Source: Prorocentrum cordatum (taxonomy: Eukaryota > Sar > Dinophyceae > Prorocentrales > Prorocentraceae). From it: 64,000 nt of DNA. Positions within the stretch are counted from its first letter, which is position 1; each line of letters opens with the position of its first letter. Below the pieces are notes generated by a model. That model was not told the origin of the DNA and ran no database searches. It saw only the letters and a program-made list of their open reading frames with translations. The position numbers and the translations under genes were made by a program. Shown one piece after another: positions 31,375-41,400 of this stretch. Location of the stretch: the NCBI GenBank assembly GCA_963575745.1, contig CAUYUJ010019115.1, positions 499,541 to 563,540 on the forward strand, written 5' to 3'.

Positions 31375-31835
31375 AATAATTGTGGAGGAGACGGAGGCGG
31401 AGGAGGAGGAGGATGAGGTAGAGGAGGAGGAGGAGGAGGCAGAGGAGGAGGAGGAGGACGAGGAGGAGAAGGAGGAGAAGGAGGAATATGATGAGGAGGA
31501 AATGGAGGGGGGGAGGGGGAGGAGGAGGAGCAGGCGGGGAGGGGTGGTGGTGGGGGGGAGCATGGAAAGGATGATGATGATGACGATGATGCTGATGATG
31601 ATGATGATGGTAATGCTGAGTATGATGATGATGATGAGGAGGAGGGGGAGAGAAAGAGGATGATGATGATGATGAGGAGGAGGAGGAGGAGCAGTAGGGG
31701 GAGGAGGAGGAGGAAACGACGAGAACGGGAAGGAGAAGGAGTAGAAGGAGGAGGAAGAAGAGGAGGATGAGGAGGCGGCGGAGGATGAGGATGAGAAGGA
31801 GCAGGCGGACGAGGAGGAGGAAGAAGCTGACGAAT
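31375..31835. repeat. (GGA)n / (GAT)n microsatellite
   Basis: GGAGGA-type triplets contain a GAT stretch at 31570-31665. A G run lies at about 31311-31321. No gene is present. Confidence 0.9.
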
Positions 31836-32428
31836 CATAATCATAAGCACACCCAAAATCACAGTCATACTACGTATAACACCACTAAGAATGAGACTAT
31901 CACGACGACTCACACGGATAATAACAAGACTACGAAGAATCATACTGCGCAGAAGAATGCGAATACAAACTATTCATACTACTACTAGACGTAATATTAA
32001 TCATACGACGAATACTAAGACTACTGCTACTCAGCATAGGACGAACACTAATAACAACAATCCTAATGATACGAGAAGAAAACCATTAAGCCAAACAACA
32101 GGACAGTATACTGATAATGAGACTACGCACGACACTGGTACTCAGAGTCCGGAGAATATGACAAGTAATAATACTACTGCGAGGGAGACTGATAACACGA
32201 GAACTACTAGTACCAGTAGTAGCGATACTAATAATGCGAATCGTACTGCTACAATAATAACACTAACACTGATACTACTAATCACACTGCAACTGATAGT
32301 GCTATGAGTAATACTATTATAATAAGACAGATGCTTCTGTGCATTCCAATATCCATAAGCACAATACTAATGCAATAAGGAAGGCTCATCTGTATAATCG
32401 ATATACATCTCTATACACATACATGCAT

Positions 32429-32465
<37 letters not shown>

Positions 32466-32660
32466 GAGGAATAATAATATCACCATTCGGCATACGGCTA
32501 TTCATAATAACACTGTCACTACTACTATTAATGCTAATGCTACTACTAATGACACTAGTAATGACACTACGAGCAACAAATACTCATACTATTAAGGAGC
32601 ATGGGGGTACACATAAGAATATTAATACGAAACAACAGAATAATAATAGTATCATGTGAA
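31836..32660. repeat. AT-rich island of degenerate ACT/AAT triplets with a (TA)n core
   Basis: About 800 bp are rich in A, C and T but poor in G on the plus strand, with triplet words such as ACT, AAT, ATA and ACG in irregular order. A (TA)n run lies at 32437-32461. The plus frame from 31891 (138 codons, Thr/Asn/Arg-rich) follows from the triplet composition. It contrasts with the GGA-rich DNA on both sides. Confidence 0.75.
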
Positions 32661-33335
32661 ACGAAGGGTACGAGGAGATGGAGGAGGAGGACGAGGAGGA
32701 GGAGGAGGCGGAGGAGGAGGAGAAGGGGGAGGAGGAGAAGGACGAGGAGGAGAGGAGGAGGAGGAGGAGGAGAAGGAGGAGGGAGAGAAGAGAGGAGGGA
32801 GGAGGAGGGAGGAGGAGGAGGGAGAGGAGGAGGAGGAGAGGAGGAGGAGGAGGGAGGAGGAGAGGAGGAGGAAGGAGGAGGGAGGAGGAGGAGGAGAGAG
32901 GAGGAGGGACAGGAGGAGGAGGAGGAGGTAGAGGAGGAGGATGAGGAGGAGGACAAGGAAGAGGAGGAGGAAAAAGAGGAGGGGGAGGTAAGAGCGACGT
33001 TCTCTCCTTCTCGGTCCCCTGACCATTGTCGCTCGCCCCATCGCTGCGCGGAGCCTGGTCGGTGGCTGCATCAGCCTCGCCGGGGGCCGGAGCGCGGGCG
33101 GCCTGGGGCTGCAGCCGCCTGCGGGGCGGAGTGGAGGGGGGGATTGGGAGGAGGAGGAGGAGGAGGAGGAGGAGGAGGAGGAGGAGGAGGAGGAGGAGGA
33201 GGAGGAGGAGGAGGAGGAGGAGGAGAGGAGGAGGAGGGGGAGGGGGAAACGGCGGAGGCGGAGGCGGAGGCGGAGGAGGAGGAGGAGGGGGAGGAGGAGG
33301 AGGAGGAGGAGGAGGAGGAGGAGGAGGAGTAGGAG
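32661..33335. repeat. (GGA)n microsatellites with a 140 bp non-repetitive insert
   Basis: GGA/GAG runs lie at 32670-32995 and 33143-33330. The insert 32998-33138 is GC-rich and unrecognised. The right edge lies about 35 bp before the first recognisable residues of the plus-strand LINE. Confidence 0.9.
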
Positions 33336-33364
33336 GAGGATCTCGGCCTGCGGGGGCGCCCGCT

Positions 33365-35122
33365 TGACATGGTAAGGCATCAAGTTGGACAAACAGACCT
33401 TTCATTAGATTCTGGCGACTTTACTCAAATCCCTCCCTTGTTTGCCAAGCGGGGTGAAAATTGCAGGTGGGTGGCTGATATCACTTCCGTTGTTGATGGC
33501 GCGATGCTACCTGCTGTCTTAAACGATGGCAAGATTGTATCGCACCTACAGCAATCTATGGCTACTGTACATGAATATTTTGTGGTCCACTTCATGGAGC
33601 CGACCTACGGTCGTGGTAAGACTGGCGCATTGGTTCAGATCAGAGGCCCCCCAGAGGGAACAATTTCGAGCTCAGCTTTACGGCGACAGTGACGTTATAC
33701 TTAAGAACCTCGAATACAAGTACGAATTCCATTTAGAACGTCAATCTATACATCTGGGATCGGTTATTTCATTTGAGTCATCGTGGCGCACTGAGGTCAC
33801 CGAAGGGGTTCAGCAACACGACCATGCCTGGGGCCCAATGAACGGAGCATTATCAACAAGCCACGTATATCTCAGGAATCGAAGGTACGGTCTGTCGAAG
33901 CACTTGCATGTTCTCGCTAATTTCAACAGGTCGAGATCTGGCACAGGCTTGGGGACCTCAACGAGGGCCCGTTACAGGCAACGTACATCAAGACCTTGCG
34001 AGCGGCGGCTGGATTGGTTCATACGACGGCGACGGAGGTCCACTCCTCAGATGCATATGTCCTTCATCGAGCCCGTCGTCCTGCACTCCCTGCGATACGT
34101 CGGATCCGCCGACGTCGGTATTTAGAACGGACTGTCAGACATGGTCCTGCCACACCACGAGCGCTTCTTGATGCCAGTGGTGCCGTGGACTCGTGGGGGG
34201 GCAGTGTTCTGGCAGACCTTGATTGGTTACAGGAAGTGGCTTATGATGATTATGCTATTTCACGTGCCCTGGCGATCGGTTTAATCTTATCCGCACTGCA
34301 GGGCGTCAATATCTCCGACTGTGTACAGTGGCGTGGGAGAGACACGTTGCATGGCATCTTGGTTATTGCCAGTCAACCGCGTGACAATCTACGACAATTA
34401 TGCTTGTTCCTCCTCCCCCTCCACCTCCAGACGACAGCTGACGATATATTTGGTATGAATGTGGAGAGACGCTTCGCACGTCACAAGCGTGGCGTGGACA
34501 CCGGACGCGCGATCATTGTGGCATTGGGCATGCAGGAATTTACGCGGAGATGGGGTACTGTCGAGCCTGTGATTCCGATTTTCACATGCGCAAGAGGATG
34601 CTCTACAATTTGAAGTATCGCTATACTGGGTGCCCGTCTCATCTTCGCATCTTAATTCCGCCGGTATCCAGGGACCTGCGTGAAGAATTTGGGGACCACG
34701 ATGCGAAGGAGACTGCTACACTTAAGTCGTTGAGATACACTGAAGCTGAGGCGTTATGTCCACCAGTTCGTGGTCCCAACTATCGGCGTGGCCGTCGAAA
34801 ATACATGCTCCCAGACGAGCTTGATCCTATAAACATACCCTCTATTCTATTTGATCCATCGTGCTCTGCAGAAATTCTCATTTTATGCGACGGCAAATAT
34901 CCGCGTCACCATCTTGCATTAGACTTGGGAGCTCGCAACCTTCCGCGCGGACTACAGATTCGGAAACTTGGTGCACGTGAAACTGATATGAATAATGTGA
35001 TCCTACATGGTGTTCGGAATTCTCATGTCATGGATAGGGTCAAGCAAACCGCTCCAGGCATGCCTGCCCGGGAGCCTTGGAAAGAAACTGGCGTAGCCCT
35101 GCCTGCCAACTTATATATCTGA
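33365..35122 (+). pseudogene. 5'-truncated LINE: RT thumb and C-terminal zinc region
   Basis: The plus frames change as 33369-33692, 33526-34125, 33996-34613 and 34550-35122, with decay at each switch. The first has VVHFMEPTYGRGKTGALVQI, resembling the RT segment just after motif C ('GLxLNxxKTE'). The second has IHLGSVISFESSWRTEVTEG, the usual 'hLGs.i' thumb motif. The third has LRAAAGLVHTTAT and a hydrophobic tail. The fourth has CRACDSDFHMRKRMLYNLKY then RYTGCPSHL, a C-x2-C...C-x2-H zinc pattern. No EEP, motif A or motif C lies upstream; instead a (GGA)n tract begins 35 bp away. This is the usual 5' truncation of a LINE copy. Confidence 0.7.
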
Positions 35123-36055
35123 AACCCTCTTAACCCTCCAAAGAGCTATCCGGGAAAAACGCTGATCGGGGATGCTGGCGAGGACAATTCTTTCTGGACG
35201 TTGCTCTGTCATATTGGGCGACTTTTCCAACATGCGCGCCACACATCAGTTGTGGGCCACTGAGAAGCTGGAAGGAGTTGGACGCACACTTGCGAACTTT
35301 GTGAACCAGTTGATGCATTTTCTCCGCAGACTGTACCATGTCTCTAGACGAAGGACAACACTTCTGGGTGTCGTTTTGTACCTCACGTGCCGATCCTCAC
35401 TGCTGGTGCTTCAGGTGGGGTCCTGACCGATACGCTGGCTGATCGGGTATGTGCGAGTTGGGGGCACGCTGCGTGTTTAAGCTCGTGATGCTGCGCGTGG
35501 TGACGGCAGCCGCTCCGAGCCCTGCATGGCGCCTGGAGGAATGCCACTCGTGTGGGTGCCACAACTCATGAGCGGAGTGCGACCAGTCCGAGCTCGAGAT
35601 GCCGCGCGACGTTGACGGCGGCATTTTCTTGCTCTCGCTGGGCACCGTCGTGTGGTGCTCGTGGGCCGGGGCCCCCTCGAGTTGACTTAGAGGGCTGCTC
35701 GGCTGGCAGTGTCAGCGCCCCTCGGAGCAGCGGGGCCCCATCCCCATGAGCCCATCGCGTCCGAGGGGCACTGTGACGCGCCCCCGCTCGGGGGCGCCTT
35801 TCGTTCGATCGCTTGTCGTCCGTCGCATTTGATTGCGTCGATGACGAGAGGGAAGGTGGGCAGGTGTGCGACGGCGACGGCGGCCGTGGTGGGTCGCGGC
35901 CGCGGCGGCGGCCGCGCGTAGCAGTAGATCGAGACACCGCGGGAGCTTGCCTTGTGGCGGGAGCGCAGCAGCAGCAGCAGCAGGAGGAGGAGGAGGAGGA
36001 GGAGGAGGAGGAGGAGGAGGAATAATACCCCTGCCGAGAAGAGGCCCTGGAGTTT
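35123..36055. other. Unrecognised sequence with a (CAG)/(GAG) tract
   Basis: A CAGCAGCAG run passes into GGAGGAG at 35967-36021. The rest (35130-35960) is GC-rich and open in several frames without a recognisable domain. Confidence 0.45.
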
Positions 36056-36690
36056 CTAGACCCGAGCCAACTCCGGGGCCTCACATTCCGTTCCTACCGC
36101 GCGCGCAACGCGGAGGCGCCTGGGGCGGCGCGCCGAAGAGGGCCGCCAGGTAGCCCTGTCGGCGAGAGGCCTGTTGGAGCCAGGCCTGTGCAATTGCAGC
36201 GATGGCAGCGCCTGGCCTGGCTCTGACGGCATGATGCGTACGAAGACAAAAGCCAATTTAGGGAACACTGGGGATAATAACATCATCGCGCAATGGGGGA
36301 AATGTGTAGATCTGAATTCGGGAGACACCAGGCGACAGACATGTCTGATTGGGGAGCTGAGAGAGGAAAGCTCACATAACATCAAGCTTGGGACACTGGA
36401 GAACATGTTTCAGCTGATCACGCTGGGGGCATCCACAAACAGGACAGGCTAACGTAGGACATGTGAAACAGCCTGTGGCGCACAAAGCATTACAAACGGT
36501 CTTCTGGGGCCACGGCGCGAATATTTTCCAAAAGATGGGTAATGGTAGCAGGCTTCGCGGAACGGGGAACAGCTCACGAAGCACACGTTTATTTTCTTCA
36601 GCGAGGGGACTTCGTGCACGAGCATCTGGGCGATACCGATCGCGTACTTCCGCGGGCCCGTTAGGCTAAGGGGGTCTACCGAGGTCTTTC
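36056..36690 (-). pseudogene. Short relic of a LINE C-terminus (CxxC...HxxxC)
   Basis: The minus frame 36584-36372 ends with TLACPVCGCPQRDQLKHVLQ then CPKL, a C-x2-C-x9-H-x3-C zinc-like pattern of the type that follows RT in the elements at 52.3-58.6 and 58.8-63.6 kb. A shifted downstream frame gives VRARPGAAIAAIAQAWLQQ, comparable with VAAIALRAVGAHALF in the 52.3 kb element. No RT precedes it, so only the tail survives. Confidence 0.5.
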
Positions 36691-37290
36691 TTTCCTATTC
36701 CACGAGGCAGGAGGCCGCGTTGCTTAGACGCCCTTGAGCGACACTGTGTCCCCTCACGGTGGAAGAATCATAGCGGCGAAGGCTGCGGAGGTCAGCAAGG
36801 AGTTGCGCGAGGGCGGGCTTCCCGAAGGCAAAAGCCGTGCTCCCTGCGGCTATGCTCTGCGGGCCCACGTGGCCTCGGGAGGGTGCTGCGCCGATCGTGG
36901 CCTCCGCTCCCGCTGGGGAGCTAGTTCCCCCCCCCCTCTCCCCCCCCCGCCGCCCATGCTGACCGACTGCCCAAGGGACAACTTCCCTGCCTGCTTCTGC
37001 ATGCACTTCTTCTGAGGGCGCCGCCGCCCTGGGGACCTTCAAGAGTGGCTCGAAGGGCTCACCCTGGGTGAAGGACAGGAGCGGCATGTGTGGGTTCTGT
37101 CCTTGGGCGTTGCCAGCAGCGAGACCAAGGGCGACCTCACGCGTGAGGACACCATTAGGCACTGGATGGGCCTCACGGTTCCACGGGGTGATCGTGGGCC
37201 TCATGGCGCCCCCCCTGCGCGAAATCTGGTCGGCGGTCCGACACAACGCCCTGGAGAAGGGCTCCCAGACCTGTGCGTAACCTTGATGAG
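36691..37290 (-). CDS. Unrecognised open frame
   Basis: The minus frame 37246-36695 (183 codons) has mixed, gene-like composition, for example MRPTITPWNREAHPVPNGVL and LLSFTQGEPFEPLLKVPRA. I do not recognise a family, and the other strand is also partly open. It lies downstream of the multi-exon candidate at 38.1-40.2 kb on the same strand and could be a further exon or part of a retroelement. Confidence 0.25.
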
Positions 37291-37961
37291 TTGTGCGGCC
37301 TCAAGGGGCTCAGCGCCGTTGAGCGGAGGCAGATTCAGCCTGGCAGCGCCCTCCTCAGGACCACTATCCGATTTTTGCTCGCTGGCCATATTACTAAGAC
37401 CCCTGTCGCTGGCGCGTGGATGCTGGTTGGCTCCTTCCAGAGATCCACTGGGTGGCCGCTTTTCTGAGCGCGGCCAAGACCACTCTCGAACAATGTATGC
37501 TTGGATGTGCGCACCAGGAGCCAGCCCTGATGTTGGCATCCACATCATTGCTCTCTCGAGGCTTGCGTCGTCCTCCCAAGGAAGGGGTCGTTGCGGGCAT
37601 GCAGGGGGCACCTGGCGGCTCTTGGGCGGGAGGGAGGGACTTTCCGTACGACGGTCTTGAAGGAAAACGTCTTTGCCTTGAACCGTACCCTTGCCATGGC
37701 ATTCCTGGAAAAGATTTGGGAAGGTTTTACCTTCGAGGTCTCGTGGGTGGAAGATCCCTCCTGAGGCGGAGGAATTTCTATGTTCTGTTGGGCCCCTTTT
37801 GGGAGTTCGCGCAGCGTCACGACTGCGCAGTATGGGACCAACGAAGGGGACGGTGATGTGGGGGTTGTACTGCTCACTTCCCTCCCCGCCCCCCCCCCGC
37901 CCACCATGTCCTGCATTCACGCGGACGCTTCGGAACCTTCCTTTCAGCGATACAGCAGAAG

Positions 37962-38003
<42 letters not shown>

Positions 38004-38130
38004 CCAGGATGAGGAGCCAGAGCAGGAGCAGGGCAAGGAGGATGACGACGACGAGGCTGAGCAGAAGTGTGAGGAAACCGAGATTGCTGTCAGCCCGCCG
38101 GTGCCACTCCCCGCCGTCGTCGTCAACGTC
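37291..38130. other. Unrecognised sequence with a (CAG)n tract
   Basis: A minus frame runs open from 38757 to 37201 (518 codons). The section here is an unremarkable stretch (RTESPSLPPKSRQVPPACP) plus a Leu run from (CAG)12 at 37963-38001. The CAG triplets would read as Gln on plus. Coding status is unknown. Confidence 0.35.
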
Positions 38131-40212
38131 GTCGCCGTGCCGTCGCGAGCCTGCCCGCCCCTGCATGGCAAGAAGCGCCGCGGCCGCATGCGGGGGCTGC
38201 GACGGCGGCCTGGGCCTCGCTGCCGCTGCCGGCGGCGGCTGCGACGGCGGCCTGGGCCTCGCCGCCGCTGCCGGCGGTGGCCCCGACGGCTGCCGGGGTC
38301 TCGCTGCCACTGCCGGCGGCGGCCCCGAGGGCGGCTGGGGTCTCCTGGGCGCCACCAGCCTCGGCGGCACCGCCGGCGGCCTGGGCCCCCCTGGCTGCAG
38401 CAGCCGACCCTGCGGTCGCAGCTGCGGTGCCCGCTGCTGCTGAGGCCGCAAGCTCGGCGGCGCAGGCTGCCATTCCGCCGCGCCCGGCCGCGCCCGCGGC
38501 GGCTGCATCGGACGCGGCCTCGCCGCTGGGGGCATGGCGGCGCGCGGGTGCGCCGCCGGCCATTCGACCCCTGGCGGCGGCGTCCACACTGCTGGAGCTC
38601 CGAGGGAGGGCGCGGCGGCGGCGTCCGTGCCGTCGGCGGGCGGGCCGCCGTGGAAGGAGGGGAAGCAGAGGCAGGCGTCCCCGGCCAGCGCCACCGCCGA
38701 GGCCTTGGCGGCGTACGCCGCTCGGCCGCTCTCACCGAAGAAGAACCAACGGCCCAATCATAAACTTTCGGAAGTCCGCGCGGATTTGCTGGATCTGCGC
38801 TGGGCCCCTTCTGGCTGCGCCTCTGGCGCGTCCTCTGGCGCGGCCTCCGGCGCGGCCCCTGGAGCGCTCCGCGCGCCAGGGGGGGGGCCCAGCGCAGATC
38901 CAAGAACCCAGCGCGGAGCCCAGAAAGTTTCTGCTTATGCCGCATGTCCCTCTCCTGTCTCGACCAGGCCCTGCACGAAGTCGTCCCCCAGGCCGGGGTT
39001 GCCCTCCACCCGCGTCCAGATCGGCCGGGCCGGCTCCTCCAGGAGGGCGCGCTGCTCCTCGAGCAGGCCAACGAGCTCGGCGAACGACTCCGCGCCGATC
39101 CTGTTGTGGGAGAGGTGCAGCTGGCTCGGCAGCTTCTCCTCGGCGGCGGGCCCAAGGGGGGGAGCGCGAGGGGGCAGTCTTTCCCAAACAGCGGCGGGGC
39201 TTCTCAGGACCCCGGTGGCCTTCGAAGCAGCCGTCTGTGGTTTCGGAGAAGGCTTGCAAGGCTTGGCAGAGGGCGCAAGGGCCTCGGATGAGCCCCGCCG
39301 CCCTCTGAGAACGCGTGCCCCATCGCAGGTTCTCCCCAGGACTCGCTGCCGATCTCCGGGGAGAGCGCCGCCAGCCAGCCCGCCGCGACCCGCAGCCCGT
39401 TGTCGTCCACCCCGACCTGTGGACGAGGGCAGACATGGCACACGTGAGCACAAACTGTCGGAGGCGCGCGCGGGTTTCTTGGATCATCACCGGAGCCCGC
39501 CTCCGTGGCGAGCGGAGCGCGCCACGGGGGGCGCCAGAGGCGCCGCCAGGGAGGCCCAGCGCCGATCCAAGCAATCCGCGCGGAGCTCATCTCTGCTCCC
39601 CGGGCCGCTCCCAAGGTGCGTCCCGACGGGGATTTCGAAGCGAAGCCTCCTGTGTCGACGAAGGCCTCTCGGGAGGCCTAAGGGAAGGCGAAGGCGAGGC
39701 AAGGACCCGCAACACAAGTCATGTCCAGGCAATTCTTCTGTCCTGCAATACAACAATGGACGATCTCAAACCTGTGATGTATGTGATAGCTTGTTTTGCA
39801 GGCGCTCTGTGGTGAGCTTTCGCCGGCCTTGAACATCTTCAGGACGTCGACGTGCACGGCGTGCTCGGCCAGGGCCGCGAACAGGCACTCGACAGCCTTC
39901 GGGAACGGTCGACATCGAATCGGGAAAGTCGGATCGCACCGAGAGTGTGCGTCGGATCGGGCCGCATCGGCACGGAGTCGACATCGAATCGGATCGGCCG
40001 CGCCGGGATGCACAACGGCTCCACGCAGACGTCGGGCCGCACGGGATTGCCCGAGCGTCGGAGACGAATCGCATCGAGCTGGACGAGATCGACATCGAAT
40101 CGGATCGATCGAGTCGAAGTGGGCCCTGGCCTCCGGGGGCAGCACAACCCGCGAGACGTCCAGCGACCTGAATCTGGCCCCGCCCTCGGCGTGCTCGGCC
40201 ACGGCCTGCTTG
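38130..40212 (-). CDS. Candidate multi-exon host gene fragment with leucine-rich-repeat-like exons
   Basis: On the minus strand, short segments of clear coding quality are separated by repeat-filled gaps: QAVAEHAEGGARFRSLDVSR (about 40212-40115); AVECLFAALAEHAVHVDVLK, MFK (39898-39828); VGVDDNGLRVAAGWLAALSP (39416-39330); EKLPSQLHLSHNRIGAESFA, ELVGLL ... PARPIWTRVEGNP (39148-38940); and LAGDACLCFPSFHGGPPADG followed by a long Pro/Ala-rich linker (38740-38150). The LHLSHNRIG...FAELV...PIWTRVEGN pattern is leucine-rich-repeat-like and recalled as common in dinoflagellate proteins. AG boundaries are visible at CCCGAAG/GCTGTC and CCACAG/GTCGGG. Start, end and full exon borders are unknown, and the window may hold only part of the gene. 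Confidence 0.55.
38195..38400. repeat. ~42-45 bp GC-rich tandem repeat (Pro/Ala-rich linker)
   Basis: Repeats of GGCGGCCTGGGCCTCGCTGC followed by CGCTGCCGGCGG lie inside the minus-strand open frame. They give RPRPPSQPPPAAAA-type residues in that frame. Confidence 0.7.
38757..38938. repeat. Foldback (inverted-repeat) element, copy 1, in an intron of the candidate gene
   Basis: The left arm CATAAACTTTCGGAAGTCCG...GGATCTGCGCTGGGCCCC and right arm GGGGCCCAGCGCAGATCC...GAAAGTTTCTGCTTATG are reverse complements over about 45 bp, with a roughly 85 bp GC-rich loop. The element fills almost the whole gap between the LRR-like exon (ending near 38940) and the next exon (starting near 38740). Confidence 0.8.
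39447..39592. repeat. Foldback element, copy 2, in an upstream intron
   Basis: The arms GGTTTCTTGGATCATCACCGG and (inverted) GCCGATCCAAGCAATCC, with flanking GCGCGCGC and GCGCGGAGC, form the same structure as copy 1. The right arm, read inverted, matches copy 1 (CTCCGCGC...CTTGGATC.GCGCTGGGCC). It lies about 30 bp upstream (minus sense) of the acceptor CCACAG/GTCGGG near 39416. Confidence 0.7.
39900..40112. repeat. Intronic repeats of GTCGACATCGAATCGGATCG
   Basis: Versions of this 20-mer occur near 39908, 39969 and 40090, with shorter CGGATCG and CGAATCG words between. They lie in the gap between two exon candidates of the minus-strand gene. Confidence 0.7.
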
Positions 40213-40283
40213 GGCGAGGGAGGGCAGGGGCGGGCGATCGAGCGATCGCGCGGGTCCGACTGGAGCCAGCTAGACAGAAGCAG

Positions 40284-41065
40284 GATTGCGACATGATGCT
40301 GATGGGGATGGGGAGGAGGGGGGTGATGATGATTATGATGATGAGGATGATGGTTATGATGATGCTGATTATGATGATGCTGATGCTGATGATGATGACG
40401 ATGATGATGCTGATGATGATGACGATGATGATGATGATGCTGATGCAGATGATGATGCTGCTGCTGCTGATGATGATGCTGATCAGTCTGATTACTATGA
40501 CGATGATGCCGATGAGGATGCTGCTGCTGATGATTGTGGTGATGATGGTGATGATGCTGCTGCTGATGATGATGATGGTGATGATGGTGATGATGGTGAT
40601 GATGATTATGATGATGATGATGACGATGATGATGTTGGTGATGACGACGGTGGTGATTCCGATGCTGGTGGTTATGCACATACATATGGTGATACTGATG
40701 CTGCTGTTGCTGGTAAGGATGCTCATCAACGACGATGATGTTGATGATGGTGGTCGAATCATGGTGGTGATGATTGTGATACGGAGGATAATATGGATGA
40801 TGCTGCTCATGATGGGAAGGAAGACGAGCGCACGGAGGAAAACGAGGCCGGCTTATGATTATGACCATGTTTTTCATGATGCTGATGATGCTGGTGATGA
40901 TGCTGCTGCTGATGACGACGATGCTGATGAAGCTGAGGATGATGCTGCTGATGCTGCTGCTGATGCTGCTGATGATGCTGCTGATGATGCTGATGATGGG
41001 GAGGGGGAGGAGGAGCAGGAGGAGGAGGAGGAGGAGGAGGAGGAGGAGGAGGAGGAGGAGAGGGA
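40284..41065. repeat. (GAT)n/(GCTGAT)n microsatellite with a (GGA)n end
   Basis: GAT, GCT and GGT triplets run at 40284-40760 and 40870-41000, then GGA at 41005-41065. Interruptions such as 40765-40865 are degenerate triplets. Long His, Asp, Met and Ile frames are artefacts. Confidence 0.9.
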
Positions 41066-41400
41066 GTAGGGGTATAGCAGGAGCAGGAGAGGGGACAAGA
41101 GGATGAGGATGGGGAGGGGAGCGAGTCAGGAGGGCAAGAAGCGGAAGGGGGGCATGGAGGGAAGGAGAAGGGGGAGGGATGGCGGGAGGCAGGCGGAAAG
41201 GAAGACGAGGACGGGAGATGCAGAGAAAACGAGACGGAGGGATGCCGGGAGGGGCCTGGATAAGGTACAGGGCACAAGGCGGGGGGCGGAGGGAACGTAG
41301 GAGCGATGGGAAAGAGTGGCTGAATTAATGCGTGAAGTGAATGAGAAAGAGAGAGAGAGAGAGAGAGAGAGTTACGAGGGAAAGGGGATTGAGGGGGGAG
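41066..41400. repeat. Purine-rich tract with (GA)n
   Basis: GGA- and GAAG-rich sequence ends in a (GA)n run at 41344-41369. It flanks the 3' side of the minus-strand ORF1 relic. Confidence 0.8.

Noticed and set aside
37201-38757. Whole 518-codon minus frame as one protein
   Set aside because: Only the first part (to about 38150) reads as an exon of the LRR-like gene. The Leu run from CAG repeats and the following part lack support, so a single long exon is not claimed.
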